A program made the translations under genes and the position numbers. The notes under the pieces were generated by a model. It had not been told where the DNA came from, ran no database searches, and saw nothing but the letters and a program-made list of their open reading frames with translations. DNA of 18,655 bases from CAVPTL01 sp963708725 (lineage in GTDB: Bacteria; Actinomycetota; Thermoleophilia; Gaiellales; JAICJC01), in contig CAVPTL010000005.1 in the NCBI GenBank assembly GCA_963708725.1, forward strand, positions 1 to 18,655, read 5' to 3'. Positions 7,239 to 15,008 of this stretch are shown in pieces; the stretch's first letter is position 1; every line of letters starts with the position of its first letter.

Positions 7239-8863
7239 AAGGCGAGATCGACGTTCACTCCGCGACCGCGCTGGATCGCGCGGGCCACGTAGTAGTACGC
7301 CACTCCGACGATGGCGATTCCCGCCAGCACCCAGATCGGCGTCCACGGATTCGGAAGCCCGATGCTGTCGTGGAAGTAGATCGCCAGCGCGATCACCGCG
7401 ACGTTCCAGACCACCGTGATCCCACCGAATACCGGAAGCACCGGAATGCCGGCGACCTTCCAGTCACCCTGGCTGCCGTTGTACACGGCCGGCAGACGCC
7501 AGGGCATGAGCAGCCCGGCGAGCCCGACCATGACGATCGTGAAGTAGCCGAACAGCACCAGGTAGGTGAAGTAGGTCAGAAACGAGGTGCTGAACGCCGC
7601 CCATGCCTCGGCGATTACGCACAGCACCGTGACGATCACGATCGCGATCACGGGGGTGTGGGTCTTGGGGTTGACCTCGGTGAACTTGTTGGGGCTGAGC
7701 CCGTCGAACGCCCAGGCGAACGGCACCCGGTAGGCGATTGCAGCGTTGGCGTAGAGCCAGGGTGGGATGCAGCAGACCAGCGCGAGCCCGAGGAGCACTC
7801 CGACGAAGGTGCTGCCGGTGAGCACGCCCACGAAGTAGAGGGCATACGGAGCAACCGGCACGCCATAGGCGCCGTTGCTGGCCGCAATCACAAAGTCGGC
7901 ACCCATCACATGCAGGAACAGGATGGCACTGAGAAGGATCAGGAAGCCCTGTCCGTAACCGCTGATAAGCACCGAGGAGAGCTGGCGCTTTCGCACTCCG
8001 GCACCCTTCATCTCGCCTGCCAGATAAATACCCGCGTAGGCCGACACCGTCAGACCGTAGGTCACGAATACCGCACCGATCGTGTTCTTTGTCGAGTAGC
8101 CGTCGGTATCGGGATAGACCAGGCCCGCCTTGTGGCCGGCTGCGATCGTCGCGGCGTAGGTGTTCTTGACGTGCGTGAACGGCTCAGAGAACGAGTTCAG
8201 GTTGGAGACGAACGTCTCACGAGAGGTGAAGAGCAGGATCAGCATGGTCGCGATCGACCCGGCGAAGGCGATCAGATAGAAGATCGTCATGATCCGGCCG
8301 GCGAACTTCGTGCCGAAGACGGCGACGGCGCCGCAGGCGATGATCACCAGCGAACCGATCACAAATGTCCAGCCGTTGCCGGCGATGGTGGTCGATGCAT
8401 CGACCCACGACGAATAGCCACCGATCGTGCCGATGATCGCGAGTGTCGGTGCGATGATCAGCCTCACGCCCGCCGTGGCCACGAAAGCCGCGCCCATGAT
8501 CGCCACGATCAGATAACACAGGTTCGACGCCAGCGCCGCCGACGGGTGGATAATTCTCGAGATGAACGCGTAGTCACCGCCAACGCGCGGCATAGCCGCA
8601 CTCAGCAGCGCGAACGTGACAATCGTGAACAGGATTCCAACGAGCCCGATGATGAAGGCGACCACGAGATTCGCACCGGGGAAGGCTGCGTACACGTAAA
8701 ACAGCCCGAACGCGAGGGCGGCGCCAAGCGGAGTCGCCACTGACGCGTTGTAGGTAATCATGTCCAGGAGCGAGAGCTCCCGCACCAACCCGGTTGCCTT
8801 ACGCGTAAACGGTGCCGCCTCGCCAGGCTGGCTGGCCGGCTGACCCGCGTTGGGGTCGTCCAT
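7217..8863 (-). CDS. APC-superfamily amino acid permease
   Basis: A 548-residue, very hydrophobic membrane protein with about 12 predicted helices and a cytoplasmic N-terminus of about 30 residues (MDDPNAGQPASQPGEAAPF). The first helix region, LSLLDMITYNASVATPLGAALAFGL, matches the broken-helix substrate site of APC transporters (AA_permease_2). A long extracytoplasmic loop lies around residues 215-255. It is probably a proton- or gradient-coupled importer of an amino acid, polyamine or similar compound. The ATG at 8863 has a strong ribosome site (AGGAGG, 9 bases upstream). A promoter and motif copy lie directly upstream. It leads the operon with the phosphoesterase and LacI genes and is the obvious entry point for the region-2 substrate, which would then be nitrogen-containing. 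Confidence 0.92.
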   Translation of the reverse strand: MDDPNAGQPASQPGEAAPFTRKATGLVRELSLLDMITYNASVATPLGAALAFGLFYVYAAFPGANLVVAFIIGLVGILFTIVTFALLSAAMPRVGGDYAFISRIIHPSAALASNLCYLIVAIMGAAFVATAGVRLIIAPTLAIIGTIGGYSSWVDASTTIAGNGWTFVIGSLVIIACGAVAVFGTKFAGRIMTIFYLIAFAGSIATMLILLFTSRETFVSNLNSFSEPFTHVKNTYAATIAAGHKAGLVYPDTDGYSTKNTIGAVFVTYGLTVSAYAGIYLAGEMKGAGVRKRQLSSVLISGYGQGFLILLSAILFLHVMGADFVIAASNGAYGVPVAPYALYFVGVLTGSTFVGVLLGLALVCCIPPWLYANAAIAYRVPFAWAFDGLSPNKFTEVNPKTHTPVIAIVIVTVLCVIAEAWAAFSTSFLTYFTYLVLFGYFTIVMVGLAGLLMPWRLPAVYNGSQGDWKVAGIPVLPVFGGITVVWNVAVIALAIYFHDSIGLPNPWTPIWVLAGIAIVGVAYYYVARAIQRGRGVNVDLAFKTIPPE

Positions 8864-8939
8864 GTGACTCTACCTCCTAGAAAGAATCCGGCACGAAGAT
8901 AACCATCGGACACTATGAGTGAATCCAGATATGGGTGTG

Positions 8940-8968
8940 ACTATACGCAGCGCCCTCGGCTGGGTCAA
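8940..8968 (-). promoter_or_regulatory. Promoter of the permease operon
   Basis: On the minus strand, TTGACC (8968-8963), exactly 17 bases, then TATAGT (8945-8940). Transcription would start near 8933, giving a leader of about 70 bases. The same two hexamers with the same spacing occur upstream of the E1 alpha gene (13837-13809), and in both cases the shared motif lies 8-9 bases upstream of the -35. Confidence 0.7.
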
Positions 8969-8979
8969 CGGCCCGCGTT

Positions 8980-8994
8980 TCTCACTATCTGAAA
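8980..8994 (-). promoter_or_regulatory. Regulon motif copy A, upstream of permease promoter
   Basis: The minus strand reads TTTCAGATAGTGAGA, matching TTTCA-KATRG-TGVRA. The slightly wider 18-base version (8995-8978) ends nine bases before the -35, so its centre is near -53. That is a place for an activator, or for a repressor that acts by looping. Confidence 0.55.
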
Positions 8995-9002
8995 GGCCTT
9001 GG

Positions 9003-9284
9003 TCAGGGGCTGGATTCGAGCGGATGCAGCGCCAAAGCGGTTACCTCAGCGGTGATCCAGGGGAACGCAGGCAGCGAGCTGATCAGGTCGTGGAGCTCGG
9101 TTGCGTCCGCAGCGTGCCATATTCCGACGTTCTGGGAGGCGCCGGGAATTCGCCAGATCCGGCGGATCTGACCGGCGGCGACCAGCTCGAGACCGCGGAC
9201 GCGCTCGGCGGCAACCAGCGCTTCCCGATCATGCGTGGACATGTCGGCCGGGAGCGTGAGCGTGATGTGTACAAGAAACTCCAT
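9003..9284 (-). CDS. Muconolactone isomerase-like protein (MIase domain)
   Basis: A 93-residue protein, MEFLVHITLTLPADM..., with a compact ferredoxin-like pattern: RGLELVAAGQIRRIWRIPG, NVGIWHAADATELHDLISSLPAFPW and EVTALALHP. This matches the CatC family, which shifts the double bond of muconolactone in the beta-ketoadipate pathway and forms large oligomers. The usual length is 90-97 residues. No other catechol-pathway gene is present, so the substrate is probably another lactone or enol-type compound; some MIase-domain proteins have no known reaction. The ATG at 9284 shares a CCATGG with an opposite-strand ATG; a TTG at 9296 is an alternative. A weak promoter (TTCCTC-17-TATAGC) would put transcription start within about ten bases of the ATG, so the mRNA may be nearly leaderless. 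Confidence 0.8.
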   Translation of the reverse strand: MEFLVHITLTLPADMSTHDREALVAAERVRGLELVAAGQIRRIWRIPGASQNVGIWHAADATELHDLISSLPAFPWITAEVTALALHPLESSP

Positions 9285-9336
9285 GGAGTGCGGCAATAGC
9301 TATATTACCACCATCGGGTTTGAGGAACGAGGGCTT

Positions 9337-9351
9337 TTGCACCATCTGAAA
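9337..9351 (-). promoter_or_regulatory. Regulon motif copy B, between isomerase and M24 genes
   Basis: The minus strand reads TTTCAGATGGTGCAA. Toward the isomerase gene, a gap of 7 bases is followed by TTCCTC, 17 bases and TATAGC (9304-9299), a weaker version of the layout seen at copies A and D. It also covers the likely TTG start of the M24 gene, so bound protein would affect both directions. Confidence 0.5.
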
Positions 9352-10518
9352 CATCCACCAGCCGAAGCCTCGGCCATACCATTTGACCGCGCCGAGTTTA
9401 CCCAACGCTATGAGCGACTTCAGGCGTCGCTCGACCGGAATGGGCTGGACACGTTTCTGTGCTTTTCGCCCGAGAATATCTACTACATAACCGGGTTCCA
9501 GACGTTGGGATATTACTTTCCCCAGTGCCTGGTGTGCCCCCACGGCGAGGCCCCCACCTTGGTGTTACGCGAGTTCGAGCGGCCTGGGGTCGCGGCCATG
9601 ACCTGGCTGGAGCATTCCCGCGGGTTCCTTGACCACCAGGATCCTGCCGATGTGATCGCGGAGGTCGTCGCCGCCCACGGTGGTGCGCGGGTCGGGTTCG
9701 AGGCAGACAGCTGGTTCCTCACCCCCGCTCTACTGGCCCGGATGCAAGCCCGACTCACCACCCCGGCCGTACCCGTGGAGGGCCTTGTCGAGCTTCAGCG
9801 ACTGGTCAAGAGCCCCGCGGAGATCACCATGATCCGGCGGGCAGCACACCATACCGACGCCGCGATGGCGGCCGCATTCGCGGCCTCCCGCGTGGGGGTG
9901 ACCGAGGACGAGGTCGCCGGCGAGACCTACCGAGCGATGATCGAGGATGGATCGAGCTATCCCAGCCTGCCTCCATTCATCGCCACCGGCGCCCGCACAG
10001 CCGATCCCCAGGCGACCTGGAGTGGCCGGGTGCTGCAAGCCGGCGACCCGCTGTTCTACGAGACCGGAGCGTCCGAGGGCCGCTACGGAGCTGCGCTGAT
10101 CCGGATGGGTGTACTCGGCGAGCCACCGGCGGAGATTCGCGACACGATGACCCGAGCAGACGCAACCGTCCAGACCGCACTCCAAGCGCTTGTCGCCGCC
10201 GTGCGTCCGGGGATCTCTGCCGAGGCCGTCGCCCGTGTGGCCCGAGACGTACTCGAGGGCGAGGGCTGGGGCGACTTCAACACCATCCGCAGCGGGTATT
10301 CGATCGGCATCAGCTTTCCCCCGGACTGGGGCGAGGGCCACATCCTCAGCCTCCGAGCGGGCGAGCAGCGAGTGCTCGAAGCCGGCATGGTGTTTCACAT
10401 CGTGCCAAGCCTTCTGATCCCCGGAGTGGGCGGGTTTGGGGTGTCGGACACGGTGCTCGTCACCGATTCGGGATGCGAGTGCCTGACCCGGTTTCCCCGC
10501 GAGCTCGTCGTCCTCTAG
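9337..10518 (+). CDS. M24-family hydrolase, creatinase/ectoine-hydrolase (DoeA) type
   Basis: About 393 residues from a TTG at 9337, chosen because homology begins at FDRAEFTQRYERLQASLDRNGLD; in-frame ATGs at 9283 and 9235 would overlap the isomerase gene. It has the two-domain pita-bread layout: an N-terminal creatinase domain (NIYYITGFQ) and a C-terminal catalytic domain. Metal ligands of true aminopeptidases are replaced: the first Asp is Glu242 (FYETGASEGRY), the second is Ala252, the His of HGIG is Tyr/Ser (GYSIGISFPPDWGEGH), and the last Glu is Ser370. The PPDWGEGH stretch and FPRELVVL end recall ectoine hydrolase, a C-N (amidine ring) hydrolase, as far as I remember. A peptidase role is unlikely. 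It is followed two bases later by an M20 deacylase-type gene. Confidence 0.82.
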   Translation: MHHLKHPPAEASAIPFDRAEFTQRYERLQASLDRNGLDTFLCFSPENIYYITGFQTLGYYFPQCLVCPHGEAPTLVLREFERPGVAAMTWLEHSRGFLDHQDPADVIAEVVAAHGGARVGFEADSWFLTPALLARMQARLTTPAVPVEGLVELQRLVKSPAEITMIRRAAHHTDAAMAAAFAASRVGVTEDEVAGETYRAMIEDGSSYPSLPPFIATGARTADPQATWSGRVLQAGDPLFYETGASEGRYGAALIRMGVLGEPPAEIRDTMTRADATVQTALQALVAAVRPGISAEAVARVARDVLEGEGWGDFNTIRSGYSIGISFPPDWGEGHILSLRAGEQRVLEAGMVFHIVPSLLIPGVGGFGVSDTVLVTDSGCECLTRFPRELVVL

Positions 10519-10520
10519 CC

Positions 10521-11744
10521 GTGGACGGGTTCCTGGAAACCCATCGCGACGAGCTGATCAACCTGGTGCTCGAACTCGTGGCGGTCGACAGCCAGATTCC
10601 CCCGCACGCCGACGAGCGCGCGATTGTCGATCTGCTGCGCCGACGCGTGGATGACCTGGCACTCGGCGCGAGCGAGATCGTCTCGGCCGACCCCCGCCGT
10701 CCGAATCTGCTGGTGCGAATCCCCGGCGTCGGCGAGGGGCCGACCCTGGTGTTGAACGGGCACCTCGACACCAAGCCAGTTGGGGACGCCCGCGACCTGT
10801 GGACATCCGATCCGCTCCGCCCCGAGCTCCGCGATGGGCGGATCTACGGGCTGGGGGCGGCCGATATGAAGGCCGCCGTCGCGGCCATGGTGTTTGCCGC
10901 CGCCGCCCTGCGCGATTCCGGGAGCCGGTTGAAAGGCGACCTGATCCTGGCCTTCACAGCCGACGAGGAGGCCGGCGGCGGTTATGGGTCGAAGTTCGTC
11001 GCGCCCCTTCTCGCCGATGCCGACGCGTGCCTGATCGGCGAGCCGAGCGGGTGGGATCACGACTGGCAGGGCCTCCACGTCGTCTCCCGCGGCGTGTCCT
11101 GTTTTCGGGTGCGCGTGCGTGGCACCCAGACGCACTCGAGCCTTTCGGATCGCATGGCGTCGGTCAACGTGGCGCAGCGGATGGCGGAGCTGCTGCTCGG
11201 GATCAACGACGAGCTCGACCTGCGCTACCCAGACCATCCGCTGGGCGGACGCCCAACGCTGAATGCCGGCGTGATCGTGCGCGCCGGGGGCAACTTCGGC
11301 GTACTGCCCGGCTCGGCCGAGTTCGCGTGTGATCTGCGAACGGTTCCGGGAATGACCGAGGCCGAGGTGCGAACCTCGCTCGAACGCTGGCTCGATCGCC
11401 GCCGCGCGATCACGCCCGGCCTGGACGTGGAGTTCGAGTTCGAGCCAGGTCTGCCGTGGCTCGAGCCATCCGAGATCGCTGCCGATCATCCGCTGGTGGC
11501 AGCCACCCGGGCCGCCGCCGCCGCGGTGCTGGGCGAATCCCCGCCGCTGTCGGTATTCCCCGGCGGTACCGACGCTCCCTGGTTCGATCAGGCCGGCATC
11601 CCCACCCTGCCGTCCTTCGGCCCGGGCGTGCTCACCTGCTGCCACGGCCCCAATGAGTACGTGGACGTGGCCAGTGTGCACCAGGCGGCCCGGATCTACG
11701 CCCGGATCGCCGCGAACTACTGTGGCACCACCGATCGGGGCTAG
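10521..11744 (+). CDS. M20-family amidohydrolase (ArgE/DapE/acylase type)
   Basis: About 407 residues from the GTG at 10521, two bases after the M24 stop; an ATG at 10473 inside that gene is the alternative. No good ribosome site is seen, so reinitiation is likely. Di-zinc ligands are intact: His81 and Asp83 (NGHLDTKP), Asp115 (AADMK), the catalytic Glu pair 149-150 (ADEEAGGG), Glu174 (IGEPSG) and His375 (CCHGPNE). The dimerisation domain includes RGTQTHSS. The family removes N-acyl groups from amino acids (acetylornithine, succinyl-diaminopimelate) in the cytoplasm. After an ectoine-hydrolase-like enzyme, deacylating a ring-opened N-acyl product is the natural guess, giving a free amino acid for the ammonia-lyase. 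The stop codon shares a CTAG with the convergent E1 beta stop. Confidence 0.88.
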   Translation: MDGFLETHRDELINLVLELVAVDSQIPPHADERAIVDLLRRRVDDLALGASEIVSADPRRPNLLVRIPGVGEGPTLVLNGHLDTKPVGDARDLWTSDPLRPELRDGRIYGLGAADMKAAVAAMVFAAAALRDSGSRLKGDLILAFTADEEAGGGYGSKFVAPLLADADACLIGEPSGWDHDWQGLHVVSRGVSCFRVRVRGTQTHSSLSDRMASVNVAQRMAELLLGINDELDLRYPDHPLGGRPTLNAGVIVRAGGNFGVLPGSAEFACDLRTVPGMTEAEVRTSLERWLDRRRAITPGLDVEFEFEPGLPWLEPSEIAADHPLVAATRAAAAAVLGESPPLSVFPGGTDAPWFDQAGIPTLPSFGPGVLTCCHGPNEYVDVASVHQAARIYARIAANYCGTTDRG

Positions 11745-12718
11745 GCGGCGCGCAGCGTCTGCACTGCGGTCACGATCCGATCAGGCGTCGACAGCCACGA
11801 GTCTTCGAGCCCGCCCGCATAGGGCACGGGCGTGGAGTCGCCGCACACGATCGCGGCCGGGGCATCGAACGCCTCGAACCGATCGCGCATGAGGGCCGCC
11901 ATCACCGTCGCTCCCCAACTGCCTTCGAACGGTGCCTCCTGCACGATCAACAGCCGACCGGTCTTGTCGACGCTCGCACCGATCGTCTCCAGATCCAACG
12001 GTGCCAGGGTGCGCGGGTCGATCAGCTCAACCGACACGCCCTGCTCGGCCAGCGTGGCCGCGGCCGCCTCAGCCCGTACGCGCATCAGCTGGGTCGCCAC
12101 CATCGTCACGTCTGAGCCTTCGCGCACCACCCGCGCGCGCCCGAGCTCCACACGATCGGGGTCGTCGCTCAGTTCTCCCTTGCTGTTCATCATCAGCTTG
12201 TGCTCGAAGAACAGCACCGGATCGGGATCGCGAATCGCCGCCCGCAGCAGATCGTAGGCATCCTGCGGCGATCCCGGGACCGCGATCTTCAGTCCGGGCA
12301 CGTTGAGAAACCAGTTCTCCACCGTCTGGGAGTGCTGGGCTCCAAATCCTCCACCGGCGCCGTTGGCCATGCGCACCGTCGCCGGTACGCCGCCCTGTCC
12401 GGCGGTCATGTAGCGGTACTTCGCCAGCTGATTGGCGATCTGATCGAAGGCAACGCCGGCGAAGTCGGCGAACATCAACTCGGCGACGGGGCGCAGGCCC
12501 TTGAGCGCCGCACCCATCGCGGTGCCGACGATGGCCTGCTCCGAGATCGGAGTGTCGCGCACCCGGTTTGGCCCGAAGCGTTCGAGCAGACCATCGGTCG
12601 CCTTGAACGCGCCGCCGGCCGCGGCGATGTCCTCGCCGATCAGAAAAACACGATCGTCCTCGTCCATGGCATCGATCAACGCCCGGTTGAGCGCCTCGCG
12701 AAAGGTGACAACGGTCAT
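11741..12718 (-). CDS. 2-oxoacid/acetoin dehydrogenase-type E1 component, beta subunit
   Basis: A 325-residue transketolase-like beta subunit: RVFLIGEDIAAAGGAF with Glu29, then ISEQ with Glu60, the residue expected to activate the thiamine pyrimidine ring. Further landmarks are ELMFADF, NQLAKYRYMTAG and the C-terminal domain (VREGSDVTMVATQLMR, SVELIDPRTLAPLD). Length and motifs match PdhB/AcoB/BkdB. It pairs with the alpha subunit just upstream (ATGA overlap) to form an alpha2beta2 thiamine-diphosphate enzyme that decarboxylates a 2-oxo acid or cleaves acetoin. No lipoyl E2 or E3 gene is present in the window, so it either borrows these from elsewhere or works alone. The substrate is not determined by sequence. 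Confidence 0.9.
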   Translation of the reverse strand: MTVVTFREALNRALIDAMDEDDRVFLIGEDIAAAGGAFKATDGLLERFGPNRVRDTPISEQAIVGTAMGAALKGLRPVAELMFADFAGVAFDQIANQLAKYRYMTAGQGGVPATVRMANGAGGGFGAQHSQTVENWFLNVPGLKIAVPGSPQDAYDLLRAAIRDPDPVLFFEHKLMMNSKGELSDDPDRVELGRARVVREGSDVTMVATQLMRVRAEAAAATLAEQGVSVELIDPRTLAPLDLETIGASVDKTGRLLIVQEAPFEGSWGATVMAALMRDRFEAFDAPAAIVCGDSTPVPYAGGLEDSWLSTPDRIVTAVQTLRAA

Positions 12719-13710
12719 GCAAACACGTCCTCAAAGCGCACGCTTTCGTCGGGCACCGACCACGACAGCGCGCGCTCGAGCGCCTCGGCGACGTTCTTTT
12801 CGGCTTCTGCGCGCACGCGGTCGAGCTCATCCTGACCGACGCCCGCGGCCAGCAGCGCGCGTTGGCTGAGCAGGATCGGGTCGCGTTCCAACCACTTTTC
12901 CAGCTCACCTTCGGGCCGATACTTGGCCGGATCCGAGCGGGAATGGCCCTTTTGCCGATAGGTCAGGGCCTCGAGGAAGGTCGGTCCTTCACCGGCACGG
13001 CCGCGGGCGGCCGCCTGCTCGACGGCTCGATAGACGGCGGTGACGTCGTTTCCGTCGACGCGCTCGCCGTGCATGGCATAACTCGAGGCCCGCTCCACCA
13101 ACTGCTCGACGGGTGTGGTGAGCCTGAGTGCGGTGTATTCACCGTAGAGATTGTTTTCACAGATGAAGATCACCGGCAGCTTCCAGATCGAGGCCAGGTT
13201 CATCGCCTCGTGAAACGCCCCGATATTGATCGAGCCGTCGCCGAAGAAGCACACGCACACGTCGCCGCTGCCGGTGTAGACGCTCGCGAAGGCGAGGCCG
13301 ACGGCCACCGGCAGGTGCGCTCCCACCACGGCAAACGATCCGTAGGCACCGACGCTGATGTCGGTGAGATGCATCGAGCCACCCTTGCCACCGCACAGGC
13401 CCGGCGCCCTTCCCAGGATCTCGCCGAACGACTGGTCAAGCGGCGCTCCCTTGGCCAACACGGCGCCGTGGCCGCGGTAGGTGCAGAGCATCGAGTCGCC
13501 CCCGCGCAGTACCGAGCAGGCGCCGACCGTGACCGCCTCCTGGCCGTTGCACAGGTGGGTTGATCCGCGCACCAGACCTTTTGTGAAGAGCTGCTGTGTT
13601 TCCTCTTCGAACTCGCGGATCTCGATCATGCGACGCAGGAAGTCGAGGTGAAGCTCACGCGGCAGCGCATCTGGGTCGTCGGCTACAGCGGACTCGTCCG
13701 TGTTAGTCAC
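12715..13710 (-). CDS. 2-oxoacid/acetoin dehydrogenase-type E1 component, alpha subunit
   Basis: A 331-residue thiamine-diphosphate subunit. The cofactor motif runs from GDG at 157-159 (FFGDGSINIGAFHEAMNLA) to NN at 186-187 (FICENN). The phosphorylation-loop-type region YRQKGHSRSDPAKYR and the THLCNGQEAVTVG and CTYRGHG motifs are also present. It looks closest to the acetoin dehydrogenase/PDH alpha group. The start is GTG at 13710; just upstream is a three-codon reading frame (ATG AAC GAC TAA, 13723-13712) that uses the better-placed GAGAGG ribosome site, so initiation may depend on reinitiation. A strong promoter with regulon motif D lies 90-150 bases upstream. It forms an operon with the beta subunit only. 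Confidence 0.9.
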   Translation of the reverse strand: MTNTDESAVADDPDALPRELHLDFLRRMIEIREFEEETQQLFTKGLVRGSTHLCNGQEAVTVGACSVLRGGDSMLCTYRGHGAVLAKGAPLDQSFGEILGRAPGLCGGKGGSMHLTDISVGAYGSFAVVGAHLPVAVGLAFASVYTGSGDVCVCFFGDGSINIGAFHEAMNLASIWKLPVIFICENNLYGEYTALRLTTPVEQLVERASSYAMHGERVDGNDVTAVYRAVEQAAARGRAGEGPTFLEALTYRQKGHSRSDPAKYRPEGELEKWLERDPILLSQRALLAAGVGQDELDRVRAEAEKNVAEALERALSWSVPDESVRFEDVFA

Positions 13711-13808
13711 GTTAGTCGTTCATCCTCTCGAGAAACGGCGAGGCAAAAGTCTCGGCGATGGACACGCGACAGCAGCGTCTATACGAACGCCCACACCCGC
13801 GTTTCGCG

Positions 13809-13837
13809 ACTATAGGTTAGGGGCCCGATGTGGTCAA
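13809..13837 (-). promoter_or_regulatory. Promoter of the E1 alpha-beta operon
   Basis: On the minus strand, TTGACC (13837-13832), 17 bases, TATAGT (13814-13809): the same hexamers and spacing as the permease promoter. Start of transcription is expected near 13802, leaving a leader of about 90 bases. The rest of the 13711-13874 gap holds the mini-ORF near 13712-13723 and nothing else I can identify. Confidence 0.7.
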
Positions 13838-13847
13838 GGACGATGAT

Positions 13848-13862
13848 TGCCACCATATGAAT
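13848..13862 (-). promoter_or_regulatory. Regulon motif copy D, upstream of E1 promoter
   Basis: The minus strand reads ATTCATATGGTGGCA, the least conserved of the four copies. The 18-base version (13863-13846) ends eight bases before the -35, almost the same placement and the same orientation as copy A. Confidence 0.5.
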
Positions 13863-13874
13863 AGTGGATCGTAT

Positions 13875-15008
13875 TCACCCGAACGTCAGTCGGCGAACGA
13901 CGTGCTCGTCGACCGCGACGCCCAGCCCGGGAATGTCTCGCAGCGTGATTTCCCCCGACGTCTGGTCCCACGGTTCGTCCACGAGTTCGTGCTGAACTGA
14001 CGATTCGTGTGGTTTGAAATCGATCGTGTCGGCGGCGTCAGATATTGCGAGCAGCGAGAGGCTTGCCGCGGTATTGATCGCGCCCGACCAGCTGTGCGCA
14101 GTGTAGGTCAAGCCGGCCGCCGCCACCATGTGTGCGACCTCGCGACAGCCCGTCAGCCCCAGGCACCTACCGGGATCCATCTGCACCACGTCGGCGCCTC
14201 CGGAGTCGATCAGGTGCCGGTAGGTTTCGGGGCTCCACTCATCCTCGCCGGTACCGATGGGAGTGCGCACCGCCGCACGCAGCGCCACATGATCGCCGAG
14301 GTCGGAAGGGCGCAGCGGCTGCTCGACCCAGCGCAGGCCAAACGGTTCCCACTCGGTAATCCGCTCGATCGCGGTCTCCAGATCCCAGAGGCCGTGAACG
14401 GCCGCGACATCGATCACCAACCCGACGTCGTCGCCGATCACGCCCCGGATCTCACCGATGCAGCGGGCGTCGCGGGCGCGGTCCTGGCCCATCAGTGCGC
14501 CGGGCCGAAGGCCTCCGCCGCCCTTCACAACCCGATACCCCTCCGCCGCGAACGAGCCAAACTCGGCCAGCGTCCAGTCGAGATCGTCAAGGTCGAAGAT
14601 GATGGCGGCCGCCGCGGGAATAGCGGTGCGCACGGGCTCGCCGAGCAGCTGGGCCACCGGGCTTCCCACGATCTTGCCCTTCAGATCCCACAACGCCATG
14701 TCGAGCGCGCTGATCGCAAACGCCGCGATCCCCTCCACCCCGAACCAGAAGGCGTAGTCGCACATCTCCTGCCACAGCGTCTCCACCTCGACCGGATCAC
14801 GCTTGAGCAGGCGCGGGCCGAAACCCTGGTCGATCAGCGTGGCGGTGGCCTGCGAGGCCTCGTGGAAGCGAGTGTTGGCCTCGCCCCAGCCGACAACGCC
14901 GTCGGTGGTCGTGATCCGAACGAGCATGATCGATCGCTCCCGGCCGTTGTAGTGCGGCTCGGTGTAGGAGAGGGGAAACGTCTCGACGCGGCTGATCACG
15001 GCATGCAC
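13875..15008 (-). CDS. Enolase-superfamily enzyme, mandelate racemase subgroup
   Basis: A 377-residue MR/MLE protein with an N-terminal capping domain and a C-terminal barrel. The visible active site comprises Lys162 (VVKGGGG), metal ligands Asp200 (VIDVAAVHG), Glu229 (WVEQPL) and Glu255 (GTGEDEW), and an Asp278/His305 pair (QMDPGR; TAHSWSG), the His-Asp dyad of acid-sugar dehydratases and racemases. The usual KxK motif reads V-x-K, so the first Lys is missing. The start is GTG at 15008, overlapping the methylaspartate ammonia-lyase stop by 13 bases, so the two are translated together. Dehydration of a hydroxy acid or epimerisation of an acidic substrate is likely; a lactonising reaction paired with the MIase-like protein is a less likely alternative. 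Confidence 0.88.
   Translation of the reverse strand: MHAVISRVETFPLSYTEPHYNGRERSIMLVRITTTDGVVGWGEANTRFHEASQATATLIDQGFGPRLLKRDPVEVETLWQEMCDYAFWFGVEGIAAFAISALDMALWDLKGKIVGSPVAQLLGEPVRTAIPAAAAIIFDLDDLDWTLAEFGSFAAEGYRVVKGGGGLRPGALMGQDRARDARCIGEIRGVIGDDVGLVIDVAAVHGLWDLETAIERITEWEPFGLRWVEQPLRPSDLGDHVALRAAVRTPIGTGEDEWSPETYRHLIDSGGADVVQMDPGRCLGLTGCREVAHMVAAAGLTYTAHSWSGAINTAASLSLLAISDAADTIDFKPHESSVQHELVDEPWDQTSGEITLRDIPGLGVAVDEHVVRRLTFG

Noticed and set aside
7100..8743. A 547-codon plus-strand reading frame opposite the permease
   Set aside because: Its product is Arg/His/Asp-rich with no recognisable domain, while the minus frame is a clear 12-helix transporter with a strong ribosome site. It is a GC-bias shadow.
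9383..9388. TTGACC on the plus strand downstream of motif B
   Set aside because: There is no acceptable -10 at 17 bases and it lies within the conserved M24 coding region.
11741..11744. Shared CTAG stop for convergent M20 and E1 beta genes
   Set aside because: Real, but it simply reflects tight packing; no functional meaning can be drawn.
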